This document shows, piece after piece, positions 24,907 to 33,091 of a stretch of DNA of 53,655 nt; the first letter of the stretch is position 1; each line of letters opens with the position of its first letter. The notes beneath the pieces are model-generated. The model saw only the letters and a program-made list of their open reading frames with translations. It did no database searches and was not told where the DNA came from. The position numbers and the translations under genes are program-made. The stretch lies in NCBI RefSeq assembly GCF_030813795.1, contig NZ_JAUSUX010000018.1:1-53655 (forward strand), written 5' to 3'. This stretch comes from Desulfofundulus luciae. Lineage in GTDB: Bacteria; Bacillota; Desulfotomaculia; Desulfotomaculales; Desulfovirgulaceae.

Positions 24907-25717
24907 GACCGTTTTGATGTCATTGTCATTGGCGCAGGCATTGGCGGCCTTACCGCAGCCGCCCGGTGAAGTACGTTTGAATTCACCGGTTGCCAGGATC
25001 CTCCTGGCGGAAGGCCGGGCGGCTGGGGTCCGTCTTGAAGACGGGAGCGAATTGCTGGCCCCCGTGGTGATCAGCAACGCCGATCCCCAGCAGACCTTCC
25101 TCCGGCCGGTGGGCACCGGGCACCTGCCCGCGGATTATGTGGCCCGGGTGAAGAGCTTACGGCCTTCCCCTTCGGCCTTTGTCCTCTATATGGCTCTGGA
25201 GCGGCCATCTGGTTTGCCGGAACGGGTTTTTGTCTTACGGGATCGCCCGCTTCCCCGGGACACCTTTGGCATCGGCAGCTTTCTTCTGGTCAGCAATGCT
25301 TCCCTGGACCCCGGAATGGTACCGCCCAACTGCGGGGACCTGACCATGATCACCCTGACCCGGCTGACGGCGGAACATCTGAACTGCATGGCCCGCTCCG
25401 ACTACCTGGCCTTCAAGGAACAGTTGGCCCGCACCATGCTGGATTACGTGGAAGAGGTGGCCCCCAGGATTCGCAGGTACATCGTGCACGTGGAGGCGGC
25501 CACCCCGCGCACCTTTTACCGCTACACATGGAACAGCCAGGGGTGTATCTACGGCCTGGAGCCCGAAGCCGGTCCGAAAGGACCGGTATGGCTGGACCGC
25601 AAAACACCCATCCCCGGCCTCTGGCTGGTGGGCGCCTCGGTGGAGCCGGGGCCGGGCATTGAAGGAGTGGTCATTTCCGGCACCTACTGCGCCGATGAGA
25701 TCTACACCGGGTGTTAA
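24907..25717 (+). pseudogene. CrtI-like FAD oxidoreductase with internal deletion
   Basis: The N-terminal dinucleotide-binding motif DRFDVIVIGAGIGGLTAAAR is present (24907-24966) and is at once followed by a stop. From about 24963, in a second frame, the C-terminal half of a phytoene-desaturase/carotenoid-isomerase-like protein follows, beginning 'GEVRLNSPVARIL' and ending with the FAD motif 'PGLWLVGASVEPGPGIEG'. About 200 residues normally found between these two parts are missing, with a frame change at the join. So the gene has lost its middle and cannot make an intact enzyme. No ribosome-binding site is seen for the downstream frame alone. Confidence 0.7.
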
Positions 25718-25742
25718 TGTAAACGTGAAAATGAAGCTACAT

Positions 25743-27134
25743 TTAGCAACCTGCTTGCTGGAACAACAGGGGCATTACTATAGTAAAACGGCTCCCCTGG
25801 CCGGGCCGGCTTTCCACTGAAATGCGCCCCCCGTGAGCTTCCACGATCTCTTTGGCCAGGGGAAGACCCAGTCCGAAGCCCCTGACCTGGCCGCGCGACG
25901 GGTCTGCCCGGTAAAAACGGTCGAATATTCTGGGTAAATCTCTCTCGTCAATACCCGGCCCGGTATCAGTAACAGAGATAGCGGCTTCATTTTGAGCCCT
26001 ATTGATGGTCACAGTTAGCGTTACTTCGCCACCGGGCCGGTTATACTTGATGGCATTGTCCACCAGTGCCCACAGGGCGCGGCGAAGGTAATCTTCGTCG
26101 GCAGCCACCACCGCCCGCTCCACGGGACCCAGCTTCACCGTTACATCGTGAGACAACGTCCTGGCCTCCTGTACCGTTTCTTCAGCCAGTTCGTCCAGGG
26201 CTACCGGTGCAGGATCAAGAGATGGCCCGGCCTGCATGCGGGCCAGAAGCAACAGGTCATTGACCAGCCTCTCCATAACCCCTACCGCTTTAGCCATGGC
26301 CTGGACGGATTCCTCCACCACCGCCGGGTCATCCTTTCCCCACCGGTTCAGCAAATCAGTATAACTCTTAACCACCGTCAGGGGCGTACGCAGATCATGG
26401 GAGGCTGCAGCCACAAACTCCTGCTGACTGCGAAACCCCTGCTCCAGCCTGTCCAGCATTTGATTAAAGGTTTCCGCCAGGGTATACAGCTCATCCCTTG
26501 GACCGCACAACTTGATTCGGCGGCTGAGGTCAGTTGTGCTGATCTGCCTGGCTGTTCTGATCAGACCATGCACCGGTCTTAAAGCTGCCCGCGTAATTAC
26601 CCACCCCCCGGCTACGGCCAGCCCCAGCCCCCCCAGGGCCAGCAATCCGAGAACCCCGGCCAGTATCTCCAGAAACATTTTCTCCCTACCCAGCGGACGG
26701 GCCACCTGAACCAGTGCACCACCCGTTAGATGTGCTCCGGCCAGGATTACTTCTTGTCCGTTCAACTCGGTCAGGACGGGTGGACCGGCATAACCCGGAG
26801 CCAGAACAACATCCCTCAAAGCCCTTGAACTGTTCAATACCCGCCCGTCCGGAGTAGTGATTTGCACCCAGAGTATACCGTTATCGGCTGAAGCCGTTAA
26901 TTCCGGGTCATCCAGGTCCACATGATTATAATTGCCGTTTTCATCATTAATACCGTTTTCCTGTTCGGGATTGGTCATATTCTGGATTCTTACCACGGCC
27001 GCCTGCACTTCCCGAATCGCTTCTGTGAAGAGCAGGTAACGCATCACCCAGAACACAGCCATGCCGCAGATAATTAAGATAGCCATTAAAATTCCGGCGT
27101 ACCAGAAAGTGAGCCGCCAGGTAATGGAACGCAC
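25743..27134 (-). CDS. Two-component sensor histidine kinase
   Basis: This 463-residue membrane kinase has TM1 at about 12-34, an extracytoplasmic sensor region (about 35-155) rich in Asn/Asp ('[17 protein letters not shown]'), TM2 at about 156-180 and HAMP at about 181-235. The HisKA domain carries H246 in '[12 protein letters not shown]'. The HATPase domain has the N box 'DNAIKYN', 'DTGPGI' and 'GFGLGLPLA'. Signal unknown. It starts immediately after the response-regulator stop, so the two are co-translated. It is convergent with the decayed oxidoreductase gene. Confidence 0.95.
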   Translation of the reverse strand: MRSITWRLTFWYAGILMAILIICGMAVFWVMRYLLFTEAIREVQAAVVRIQNMTNPEQENGINDENGNYNHVDLDDPELTASADNGILWVQITTPDGRVLNSSRALRDVVLAPGYAGPPVLTELNGQEVILAGAHLTGGALVQVARPLGREKMFLEILAGVLGLLALGGLGLAVAGGWVITRAALRPVHGLIRTARQISTTDLSRRIKLCGPRDELYTLAETFNQMLDRLEQGFRSQQEFVAAASHDLRTPLTVVKSYTDLLNRWGKDDPAVVEESVQAMAKAVGVMERLVNDLLLLARMQAGPSLDPAPVALDELAEETVQEARTLSHDVTVKLGPVERAVVAADEDYLRRALWALVDNAIKYNRPGGEVTLTVTINRAQNEAAISVTDTGPGIDERDLPRIFDRFYRADPSRGQVRGFGLGLPLAKEIVEAHGGRISVESRPGQGSRFTIVMPLLFQQAGC

Positions 27135-27830
27135 TTATTTTTCCTCCCGCAGCGTGTAACCCACCCCGCGCACGGTGTGCAACAACCGGGTGGGAAAAGG
27201 TTCATCTATTTTAGCCCGCAGATAACGTATGTAAACGTCCACAACATTGGTATTTCCGCAATAATCAAATCCCCAGACCCGGTTTAAAATGGTCTCCCGG
27301 CTCAAAACGAGCCCGGCATTCTCGGCCAGGTAGGCCAGCAGGTCAAATTCCCGCCTGGTCAGGGGAATGATCTGGCCGCTCCTGGTTACCTGTCGCGTAC
27401 CCCGGCGAATGACCAGGTCGCCTATGACCAGTTTGTCCCCCTCCTGCCGTGCTGTACCCGCACGGCGCAGCTTTGCCCGGATCCTGGCCAGCAGTTCCTC
27501 CACCGCGAAGGGCTTGGTAATGTAATCATCTGCTCCTGTATCCAGACCCTTCACTTTGTCCAGCGTGGCATCCCGGGCCGTAAGCATGATGATGGGTACG
27601 TCCGCCTGTTCCCGAATCCGGCGGCAAACCTCAAAACCGTCCAATCCCGGCAACATCAGGTCCAGAAGGACCAGGTCCCATCCTGCCTCACCGATCCTGC
27701 CCAGTGCCTCATAGCCGTTTTGGGCCGTTTCCACCTGGTAACCCTCGTGGTTCAGTTCCAGTTGAAGAAAACGGGCCAGACTGGCCTCATCTTCCACCAC
27801 CAGGATGCGCGGCTTAACCTTCTCATCCAT
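27135..27830 (-). CDS. OmpR/PhoB-type response regulator
   Basis: This 231-residue regulator has a receiver domain with phospho-acceptor D57 ('VLLDLMLPGLDGFEV'), acidic pocket 'VVEDE', switch Thr in 'IIMLTARD' and Lys in 'YITKPFAVEEL'. The winged-helix DNA-binding domain spans about 130-228 ('LTRREFDLLAYLAENAG', 'VDVYIRYLRAKI', 'TVRGVGYTL'). It is the first gene of the regulator-kinase pair. A perfect inverted repeat TTAGAA-N4-TTCTAA lies about 50 nt upstream and may be its own target. The PepSY protein encoded divergently upstream is a typical regulon member. Confidence 0.95.
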   Translation of the reverse strand: MDEKVKPRILVVEDEASLARFLQLELNHEGYQVETAQNGYEALGRIGEAGWDLVLLDLMLPGLDGFEVCRRIREQADVPIIMLTARDATLDKVKGLDTGADDYITKPFAVEELLARIRAKLRRAGTARQEGDKLVIGDLVIRRGTRQVTRSGQIIPLTRREFDLLAYLAENAGLVLSRETILNRVWGFDYCGNTNVVDVYIRYLRAKIDEPFPTRLLHTVRGVGYTLREEK

Positions 27831-27876
27831 GGCATAATCACCCCGATTATTCTACCAGTAATAGATTAAAGAATCC

Positions 27877-27892
27877 TTAGAACCTATTCTAA
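27877..27892. repeat. Inverted repeat between the response regulator and PepSY genes
   Basis: TTAGAA (27877-27882), CCTA, TTCTAA (27887-27892): a perfect 6-bp dyad in the 271-nt divergent gap, suitable as a regulator binding site. The rest of the gap holds an AT-rich stretch and a 7-codon frame after GGAGG (about 27996). Confidence 0.5.
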
Positions 27893-28101
27893 TCCATTTT
27901 TAAGATAAGTTTAATGGATTTCCAATGTAAAGGGGTTAAATTGTTTACAGACCGGAAAATGATTCTGGCAATAAAAAGAAAGGAGGGAATAGGTCATGGC
28001 CGGCGCACCAGGAGGATAAAAAGGACCTCAACAAGAGGAACTGGAAGCAAAACAATAACAGAAGGGCCATAACTATTAATTATTTTCAGGGGGAATTCCA
28101 G

Positions 28102-28521
28102 ATGAATAAGAAATTAATGGCTTACCTGGCTTCCGGCATCCTGCTCCTGGGAGCAGCCGCCGGCCTGGGCACCTATCAGGCCCGGACGGCGCAGGCGGCA
28201 ACTACGGCGGTTCAAGCCACCGCACCGGCGGCCGCCGCAACTCAAATAGACACCCGGCAACAGCAGCAGCAACGGGATTTGCAAAATCCATCCTATACCG
28301 CCTCCATCCGCACGGCAAATCCACAGAACGCCGGCGAAAAAAAGGGCCAGGACAACGAAGCGGCGGAAAGCAGTTCCCTGCAGTCGCTGGCAAAAATTAC
28401 CCCTGCACAGGCCAGGGCCAGCGCTTTACAGGCGGTACCCGGCAAAGTAATCAAGGTGTCCCTGGACAATGAAAACGGCAATGTGGTATACAGCGTGGAA
28501 GTACAAACGTCACCATTATAG
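28102..28521 (+). CDS. Secreted PepSY-domain protein, C-terminally truncated
   Basis: The 139-residue product has a signal peptide ('MAYLASGILLLGAAAGLG' then AxA sites), a low-complexity Ala/Gln linker with 'DTRQQQQQRD', and a PepSY domain beginning 'ITPAQARASALQAVPGKVIKV' and 'DNENGNVVYSVEVQT'. PepSY domains normally continue about 25-30 residues ('...VKVDAGNGxVL'); here the frame stops 4 residues after VEVQT. The following DNA is the interior of a PAP2 gene, so a deletion probably removed the end of this gene. ATG with GGGGG upstream. Divergent from the two-component system. Confidence 0.75.
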   Translation: MNKKLMAYLASGILLLGAAAGLGTYQARTAQAATTAVQATAPAAAATQIDTRQQQQQRDLQNPSYTASIRTANPQNAGEKKGQDNEAAESSSLQSLAKITPAQARASALQAVPGKVIKVSLDNENGNVVYSVEVQTSPL

Positions 28522-29003
28522 GGTCTGCCGGCTCAATATTCCTGATGGCCCTGGGGATAATCATCACCCTTCTTATCCTGCGGCGGCCACTGTGGGAGCC
28601 GTTATTCCTTACTGCTGCCACAACCGGAAGCTGGTTTATGGAGGAGCTTTTAAAATGGGGCTTCCACCGTCCCCGGCCAGCCGTGGACCAATTGGTGCAC
28701 GCATCAGGCTACAGTTTCCCCAGTGGCCATTCTACGGTAGGCATGGCCTTTTTCGGAGCCGTTGCCTTTTTACTCTGGACCCACGTGCACCAGGCCCGCC
28801 TGCGCCTCTTAACAACGGGTATATTCGCCCTACTCATCCTCTGCATCGGCATCAGCCGGATCTACCTGGGCGTGCATTACCCCAGCGATGTGCTGGCTGG
28901 TTTTGCAGTCGGTGGAACCTGGTTAACGCTGTGTACAATGGCTCTGGGGATTGCTGCCGGCAATATAAAAAGGCCGCCGGATCGAGAAGGAGGAGGCGGC
29001 TAG
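28509..29003 (+). pseudogene. PAP2-family phosphatase, N-terminally truncated
   Basis: The frame opens with 'VTIIGSAGSIFLMALG', the typical second helix of a PAP2 membrane phosphatase. All three acid-phosphatase motifs follow: 'KWGFHRPRP', 'YSFPSGHS' and 'SRIYLGVHYPSDV'. The first ~60 residues and a ribosome-bound start are missing; the first ATG (28545) has no ribosome-binding site. The upstream join falls inside the PepSY gene. The last residues (RPPDREGGGG) are encoded by group II intron sequence, so the 3' end is altered too. The family dephosphorylates isoprenoid or lipid pyrophosphates. Confidence 0.7.
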
Positions 29004-29321
29004 CCCCCGTCCCCTAACACACCACCGGACACGCGGGTCCGCATCCAGCGGTTTTACCAGGCTTGACGAAGACCTTGATAGCGTCCGGTTAAGATCACTA
29101 AGCCCTGGGATTACCAGCAGGCGATGCCCAGGGCTTTGTTCCTGGGCCCATGGGCCATGCGCCACGGCCCCTTTGCTGATGCTGGCAAAGTTCTTGAAAA
29201 CGCCGGGCGTACCGGCCAGGGCTCCCATCCATCCGCTTAAACAGGCGTTTAAGCGCTCTACGCGTTCGGCCATGCTTACGGGCGCACGCAAACAAAACGC
29301 CGGCATCCAAGCCGGCGCCAA
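28981..29321 (-). mobile_element. 3' remnant of a group II (IIC-like) intron
   Basis: On the minus strand, positions 29276-29170 encode 'MAERVERLNACLSGWMGALA' and 'GTPGVFKNF', matching the C-terminal thumb/domain X region of group II intron reverse transcriptases ('...RIERLNxYLxGWxGYF...TPSVF'). Downstream a near-perfect 32-nt hairpin (29021-29052) looks like catalytic domain V of IIC introns, and the GC-rich 28981-29020 looks like domain VI ending in CTCCTTCTCGAT. The 5' intron, most of the maturase and the YADD centre are absent. It therefore fills the gap between the PAP2 remnant and the next gene. Confidence 0.6.
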
Positions 29322-29343
29322 CCAGTCAGTTGAACGGCCATGT

Positions 29344-29619
29344 TTAGCTGGCCTTCTTGATCAGAGTTAAAAAGTCTCCGCCCAGTTTGGTCACACTGCA
29401 GATTTTACTCTTGCCTTCGGTGGAGACATCAACCAGGCCCAGGGCATAGAGCTGCATGACCACGTGGTCTAAAACGGCCCTTTTTACTTTCGCCGTCAGG
29501 GAAAGTTCCTCCTTGTTCATGCTGCCCTGTTCCATCAGGGCAAGAAGGACCCTTTCCGCTTCAGTAGGCAGGCGTTCACTCACTTTCTGAAAGTACTCCA
29601 CCAGACTGATTCCCGTCAC
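29344..29619 (-). CDS. Small winged-helix-like protein
   Basis: This 91-residue, mostly helical protein starts 'MTGISLVEYFQKVSERLPT'. It looks like a compact winged helix: 'EAERVLLALMEQGSMNKEEL', 'KRAVLDHVVMQLYALGLVDV', then a beta hairpin 'STEGKSKICSVTKLGGDFL'. This resembles MarR/ArsR-like DNA-binding folds, but no family is recognised. The second GTG (29619) has GGAGG 8 nt upstream, while the first GTG (29628) overlaps it. It is monocistronic. Confidence 0.7.
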   Translation of the reverse strand: MTGISLVEYFQKVSERLPTEAERVLLALMEQGSMNKEELSLTAKVKRAVLDHVVMQLYALGLVDVSTEGKSKICSVTKLGGDFLTLIKKAS

Positions 29620-29735
29620 AGATTTCACCTCCCTTTGAAATCGCCGACCTTTCTAATAGTATGGTCATTTCTTTAACGAGATAATACGGGTTTATAGAAA
29701 AAAATCTTTAAGAAAAATAAAAACCTGTGAACGAG

Positions 29736-29774
29736 AAAAATATTAAGGCACGTTCGTTGCAGAACGTGCCTTAA
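29736..29774 (-). terminator. Terminator of the second thioredoxin gene
   Basis: TTAAGGCACGTTC (29743-29755) pairs perfectly with GAACGTGCCTTAA (29762-29774); on the minus strand TATTTTT follows. Confidence 0.85.
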
Positions 29775-29801
29775 TTCTTTCCAGCGCGGAATTACGAGAT
29801 T

Positions 29802-30131
29802 TTATAAGTGCTTGTCAAGCAGGGCCTTGATCTCCTTTTTAGTTTTGAAACCAATGGAACGCTCTATTTCCTGTCCATTCTTAAAGACGATCAGAGTAGG
29901 GATGCTGATAACTTTATAGTCTGCCGGTGTTTTCTGGTTTTCATCTACGTTCAGCTTGGCCACCTGCACCTTGCCTGCATATTCCGCAGCTATTTCCTCC
30001 ACCACCGGGGCAATCATCTTACACGGGCCGCACCACTCAGCCCAGAAGTCCACCAGTACGGGAACCTGGGCCGCTGCCACAAACTCTCTGAAAGTAGCGT
30101 CTGTTAAGGTATGAATATTCTCGCTGGCCAC
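29802..30131 (-). CDS. trxA: Thioredoxin (second copy)
   Basis: This 109-residue thioredoxin has 'VDFWAEWCGPCKM' (active-site WCGPC), 'VAKLNVDENQ' and the cis-Pro loop 'SIPTLIVFKNGQE'. It is closer to the canonical E. coli type (DFWAEWCGPCK) than the copy at 3.8 kb. The frame is open to 30254, but the GTG at 30131 with GGGGAG 6 nt upstream gives the family length. It follows tcdA on the same strand and ends in a strong terminator. Confidence 0.95.
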   Translation of the reverse strand: MASENIHTLTDATFREFVAAAQVPVLVDFWAEWCGPCKMIAPVVEEIAAEYAGKVQVAKLNVDENQKTPADYKVISIPTLIVFKNGQEIERSIGFKTKKEIKALLDKHL

Positions 30132-30237
30132 ACCTTTCTCCCCTTTCCCAGATAAACTGTAATTCCCCTCACTCTCCCACAGGGACAACTGACTACCTTC
30201 TAAATTATAATACCCGCCAAAAGTCCCTGTCAATTCG

Positions 30238-30954
30238 TTACACAGTATAACCATTACAGGCCAACAGACCGCGTACGACCAGCCCGGCCAGGATAAACCC
30301 GGCTACCGGCGGCACAAAGGAAATGCTCCCCGGCACCGCAGGGCTTTTGCCCCCGGACCCGCACCGCCTGGGAGGCTCCGTAGAAAAAACCACGGTTACC
30401 CCGGAAGTAATGCCCAACTGGCGCAAGCGGCGCCGGACTACCCGGGCCAGGGGACAAACGGCGGTCTGGGAAATATCCGCCACCTTAAAGGCAGCAGGGT
30501 CAAGCTTATTGCCCGTCCCCATACTGGAAACCACCGGAATGTTCGCGAGAACACAACTGGCAATGAGATCAACCTTGGCGGGAACATCGTCAATGGCATC
30601 GACCACATAATCGGGTGCAGGGTTGAAAAACTGCTCTGCCAGTCCGGGCAAATAACGTTCCACTCTCGCTTCGACCTGGATGTACGGGTTAATGAGCTTC
30701 GCCCGTTCCGCCATTAACAGGACCTTGGGTTCTCCCACGGTAGAAGTCAGGGCGTGAAGCTGGCGGTTTATGTTGCTGGGGCAAACCCGGTCAAAGTCCA
30801 CCAGCACCAGATTCCCCACCCCGGCCCGGGCCAGGGCCTCGGCAGCGTGGGAACCCACCCCGCCCAGGCCGAAAACGGCCACCCGGCTCCCGGCGAGTAT
30901 TTGCAGACCTCTTTCCCCGATTAGCAGCCCCGTGCGTGAAAAACGCCCTTTCAC
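30238..30954 (-). CDS. tcdA: tRNA threonylcarbamoyladenosine dehydratase
   Basis: This 238-residue ThiF/E1-like ATP-dependent enzyme makes cyclic t6A (ct6A) in ANN-decoding tRNAs. Its nucleotide-binding motif is 'VAVFGLGGVGSHAAEALARAG', then 'LVDFDRVCPSNINRQLHAL' and 'YVVDAIDDVPAKVDLI'. The C-terminal 'FVPPVAGFILAGLVVRGL' helix is typical of the YgdL/CsdL/YrvM group. GTG at 30954 has GGAGGTG upstream. In B. subtilis yrvM likewise follows aspS and the 6S RNA gene, supporting the assignment. Confidence 0.93.
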   Translation of the reverse strand: MKGRFSRTGLLIGERGLQILAGSRVAVFGLGGVGSHAAEALARAGVGNLVLVDFDRVCPSNINRQLHALTSTVGEPKVLLMAERAKLINPYIQVEARVERYLPGLAEQFFNPAPDYVVDAIDDVPAKVDLIASCVLANIPVVSSMGTGNKLDPAAFKVADISQTAVCPLARVVRRRLRQLGITSGVTVVFSTEPPRRCGSGGKSPAVPGSISFVPPVAGFILAGLVVRGLLACNGYTV

Positions 30955-30973
30955 CGCACACCTCCGGAACACG

Positions 30974-31007
30974 AGAAAAGGTTTCCGGCATCAGGGCCGG
31001 AAACCTT
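30974..31007 (-). terminator. Terminator of the 6S RNA
   Basis: AAGGTTTCCGG and CCGGAAACCTT (30979-31007) form an 11-bp stem; on the minus strand a short TTTT follows, then the ribosome-binding site of tcdA. Confidence 0.7.
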
Positions 31008-31019
31008 CTTGCAGGTAAC

Positions 31020-31219
31020 GTTACAAAAACCCCACTAATGCCGTGAACCCTCAAGTTTCTTGAACCCGGTCTCACAAGGTGGGTGCCCTCCTGGCTGCTT
31101 TTTGTGTCCTCTCTCGTGTGAGGCATACAAGCCACAGCCAGAGGCCGGGCTCCCTTTGTATAGGTGTTGGCTCAAAACTTCAAGGAGTCCACGTACATAG
31201 CAGGGTAATTTGCCTTTGC
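31020..31219 (-). ncRNA. ssrS: 6S RNA
   Basis: A long rod-shaped RNA can be folded on the minus strand. GUGGACUC (31192-31185) pairs with GGGUUCAC (31050-31043), continued inward by UGAGCC with GGUUCA, enclosing an internal bubble and a long GC-rich arm (GGGAGCCCGGCC). The conserved-looking 'UUGAGCCAACACCUAUACAAAGGG' follows the closing stem. Location between aspS and tcdA is the same as bsrA in B. subtilis. 6S RNA mimics an open promoter and binds RNA polymerase holoenzyme. A sigma-A promoter lies just upstream and a terminator downstream. Confidence 0.8.
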
Positions 31220-31226
31220 AGCTATT

Positions 31227-31255
31227 ATGTTAACACAAACCGCGGCCTTTGGCAA
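31227..31255 (-). promoter_or_regulatory. Promoter of the 6S RNA
   Basis: TTGCCA (31250-31255) and TAACAT (31227-31232) on the minus strand are 17 nt apart, placing the RNA 5' end near 31219. It lies immediately after the aspS stop. Confidence 0.6.
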
Positions 31256-31272
31256 GTGCCTTGTGGCTTTCG

Positions 31273-33075
31273 TTACTTTACTTTTACTTCCGGCGGCAGG
31301 TGAACCCGGATGTGCAGCTCCTTCAACTGCTCCGGGGAAACCTCCCCGGGCGCATGAGTCATCAGGTCGGTGGCGCTTTGGGTTTTGGGGAAGGCAATCA
31401 CGTCCCGGATAGTTTTCTTTCCGGCCATAAGCATAACCAGCCGGTCAAAACCAAAGGCAATGCCACCGTGGGGAGGCGTACCGTATTCAAAGGCTTCCAG
31501 CATAAACCCGAATTTTTCCCGGGCCTCTTCGGGGCTCAGCCCGATCGCGGCAAACATTTGCTCCTGCACGTCCCGGCGGTGAATGCGGATGCTGCCCCCA
31601 CCCACCTCCATACCATTTAGAACCAGATCATAGGCCCGGGCACGCACCCGCCCCGGCTCCGTCTTTAAGAGAGGAATATCCTCTTCCCGGGGGGAAGTGA
31701 AGGGGTGATGAACGGCGACGAAACGTTTTTCCTCCTCGTCATATTCCAGGAGGGGAAAATCCACCACCCAGAGGAAGTTAAAGGTATCCCCGGGGATCAG
31801 GTCCAGGCGCCGGGCCAGTTGCAGGCGTAACGCCCCCAGGGAAGCGGCCACCACCGCCGGCTGATCCGCCACGAAAAGCAGCAGGTCCCCCGGCTCGGCT
31901 TCCAAACGTTTTAAGATGGCCTCGATTTCCTCACCGGTAAAAAACTTGGCGACAGGCGACTTTACCCCCTCTGGGGTAACGAAAAAGTAGGCCAGGCCCC
32001 GGGCACGGTAATTGGCCACAAAGGCGGTTAAATCGTCAATGTCCTTGCGGCTGAAGAAATGGGCGCAACCTTTGGCGTTAATCCCCTTCACCTGCCCGCC
32101 GGCCGCTACCGCCGAAGCAAAAACCTTGAAGCCGCACCCGGCCACGATGTCTGTCACGTCCCTCAATTCCATCCCGAAGCGTGTGTCGGGCTTGTCGGTG
32201 CCAAAACGATCCATGGCTTCCTGATAGGACAGGCGGGGAAATGGCCGGGGCACCTCCACCCCGATGGTTTCCCGGAACAGGTAAGCCATCATTTCCTCCA
32301 TCAGTTCCAGGACATCGTCCACATCCACAAAGGACATCTCAATGTCGATCTGGGTAAACTCGGGCTGGCGGTCGGCCCGCAAATCCTCGTCCCGGAAACA
32401 GCGGGTGATCTGGAAATACCGCTCCATGCCGGCCACCATCAGGATCTGCTTGAAAAGCTGGGGGGACTGGGGAAGGGCATAAAAGCGTCCCGGGTTTAAA
32501 CGGCTGGGTACCAGGAAATCTCGAGCACCCTCGGGAGTGCTCCGGGTAAGCACGGGAGTTTCAATCTCCAGAAAACCATGCCTATCCAGAAAATCCCGCA
32601 CCACCTTGGCCGCCCGGTGCCTTAAAATGAGAGCCCGCTGCATTTCCGGACGCCTCAGATCCAGGTAACGGTAACGCAGGCGCACGTTTTCATCCACATC
32701 CACCCCGTCCTCAATGTAAAAGGGCGGGGTTTTAGCCTGGTTTAAAATGCGCATGTCCCGGGCCACTACCTCAATTTCACCGGTGGCCAGGTTTGGGTTT
32801 TCCGTGCCGGCAGGGCGGGCCTCCACCTGCCCGACCACGGCCAGGACGTACTCATTGCGCACGGCCTCGGCTTTTGCAAAAGCCCGGCCGGCCCGGTCCG
32901 GGCTGAAGACCACCTGCACCAGGCCGGAACGGTCCCGCAGGTCAATAAAGATCAGGCCCCCGTGATCCCGGCGGCGCTGCACCCAGCCCATCAACACCAC
33001 TGTCTGGCCGGCGTGCTCACGACGCAGCAGGCCACAGTGATGGGTGCGTTTCAAACCTTGCATCGTCTCGATCAT
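31273..33075 (-). CDS. aspS: Aspartyl-tRNA synthetase
   Basis: This full-length, 600-residue class IIb bacterial AspRS has an N-terminal OB-fold anticodon domain ('[26 protein letters not shown]'), then the class II core with '[37 protein letters not shown]' (motif 2), a GAD insertion domain, and motif 3 '[14 protein letters not shown]'. It charges tRNA-Asp. The ATG has GGGGAG upstream and lies 16 nt after hisS, so hisS-aspS is one transcript. The 6S RNA and tcdA follow. Confidence 0.97.
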   Translation of the reverse strand: MIETMQGLKRTHHCGLLRREHAGQTVVLMGWVQRRRDHGGLIFIDLRDRSGLVQVVFSPDRAGRAFAKAEAVRNEYVLAVVGQVEARPAGTENPNLATGEIEVVARDMRILNQAKTPPFYIEDGVDVDENVRLRYRYLDLRRPEMQRALILRHRAAKVVRDFLDRHGFLEIETPVLTRSTPEGARDFLVPSRLNPGRFYALPQSPQLFKQILMVAGMERYFQITRCFRDEDLRADRQPEFTQIDIEMSFVDVDDVLELMEEMMAYLFRETIGVEVPRPFPRLSYQEAMDRFGTDKPDTRFGMELRDVTDIVAGCGFKVFASAVAAGGQVKGINAKGCAHFFSRKDIDDLTAFVANYRARGLAYFFVTPEGVKSPVAKFFTGEEIEAILKRLEAEPGDLLLFVADQPAVVAASLGALRLQLARRLDLIPGDTFNFLWVVDFPLLEYDEEEKRFVAVHHPFTSPREEDIPLLKTEPGRVRARAYDLVLNGMEVGGGSIRIHRRDVQEQMFAAIGLSPEEAREKFGFMLEAFEYGTPPHGGIAFGFDRLVMLMAGKKTIRDVIAFPKTQSATDLMTHAPGEVSPEQLKELHIRVHLPPEVKVK

Positions 33076-33091
33076 GCCACCATACTCCCCT

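Noticed and set aside
24967-24969. TGA after GGLTAAAR as a second selenocysteine codon
   Set aside because: It follows Arg in an FAD-binding helix, is not at a redox position, and the downstream homologous sequence is in another frame; a deletion explains it better.
27996-28020. Seven-codon ORF (MAGAPGG) after a strong GGAGG
   Set aside because: Too short to support; could be a leader peptide of the PepSY gene, but no attenuator structure was seen.
28469-29017. 182-residue plus-strand ORF overlapping PepSY and PAP2
   Set aside because: Composition looks like an out-of-frame shadow; the PAP2 motifs are in the other frame.
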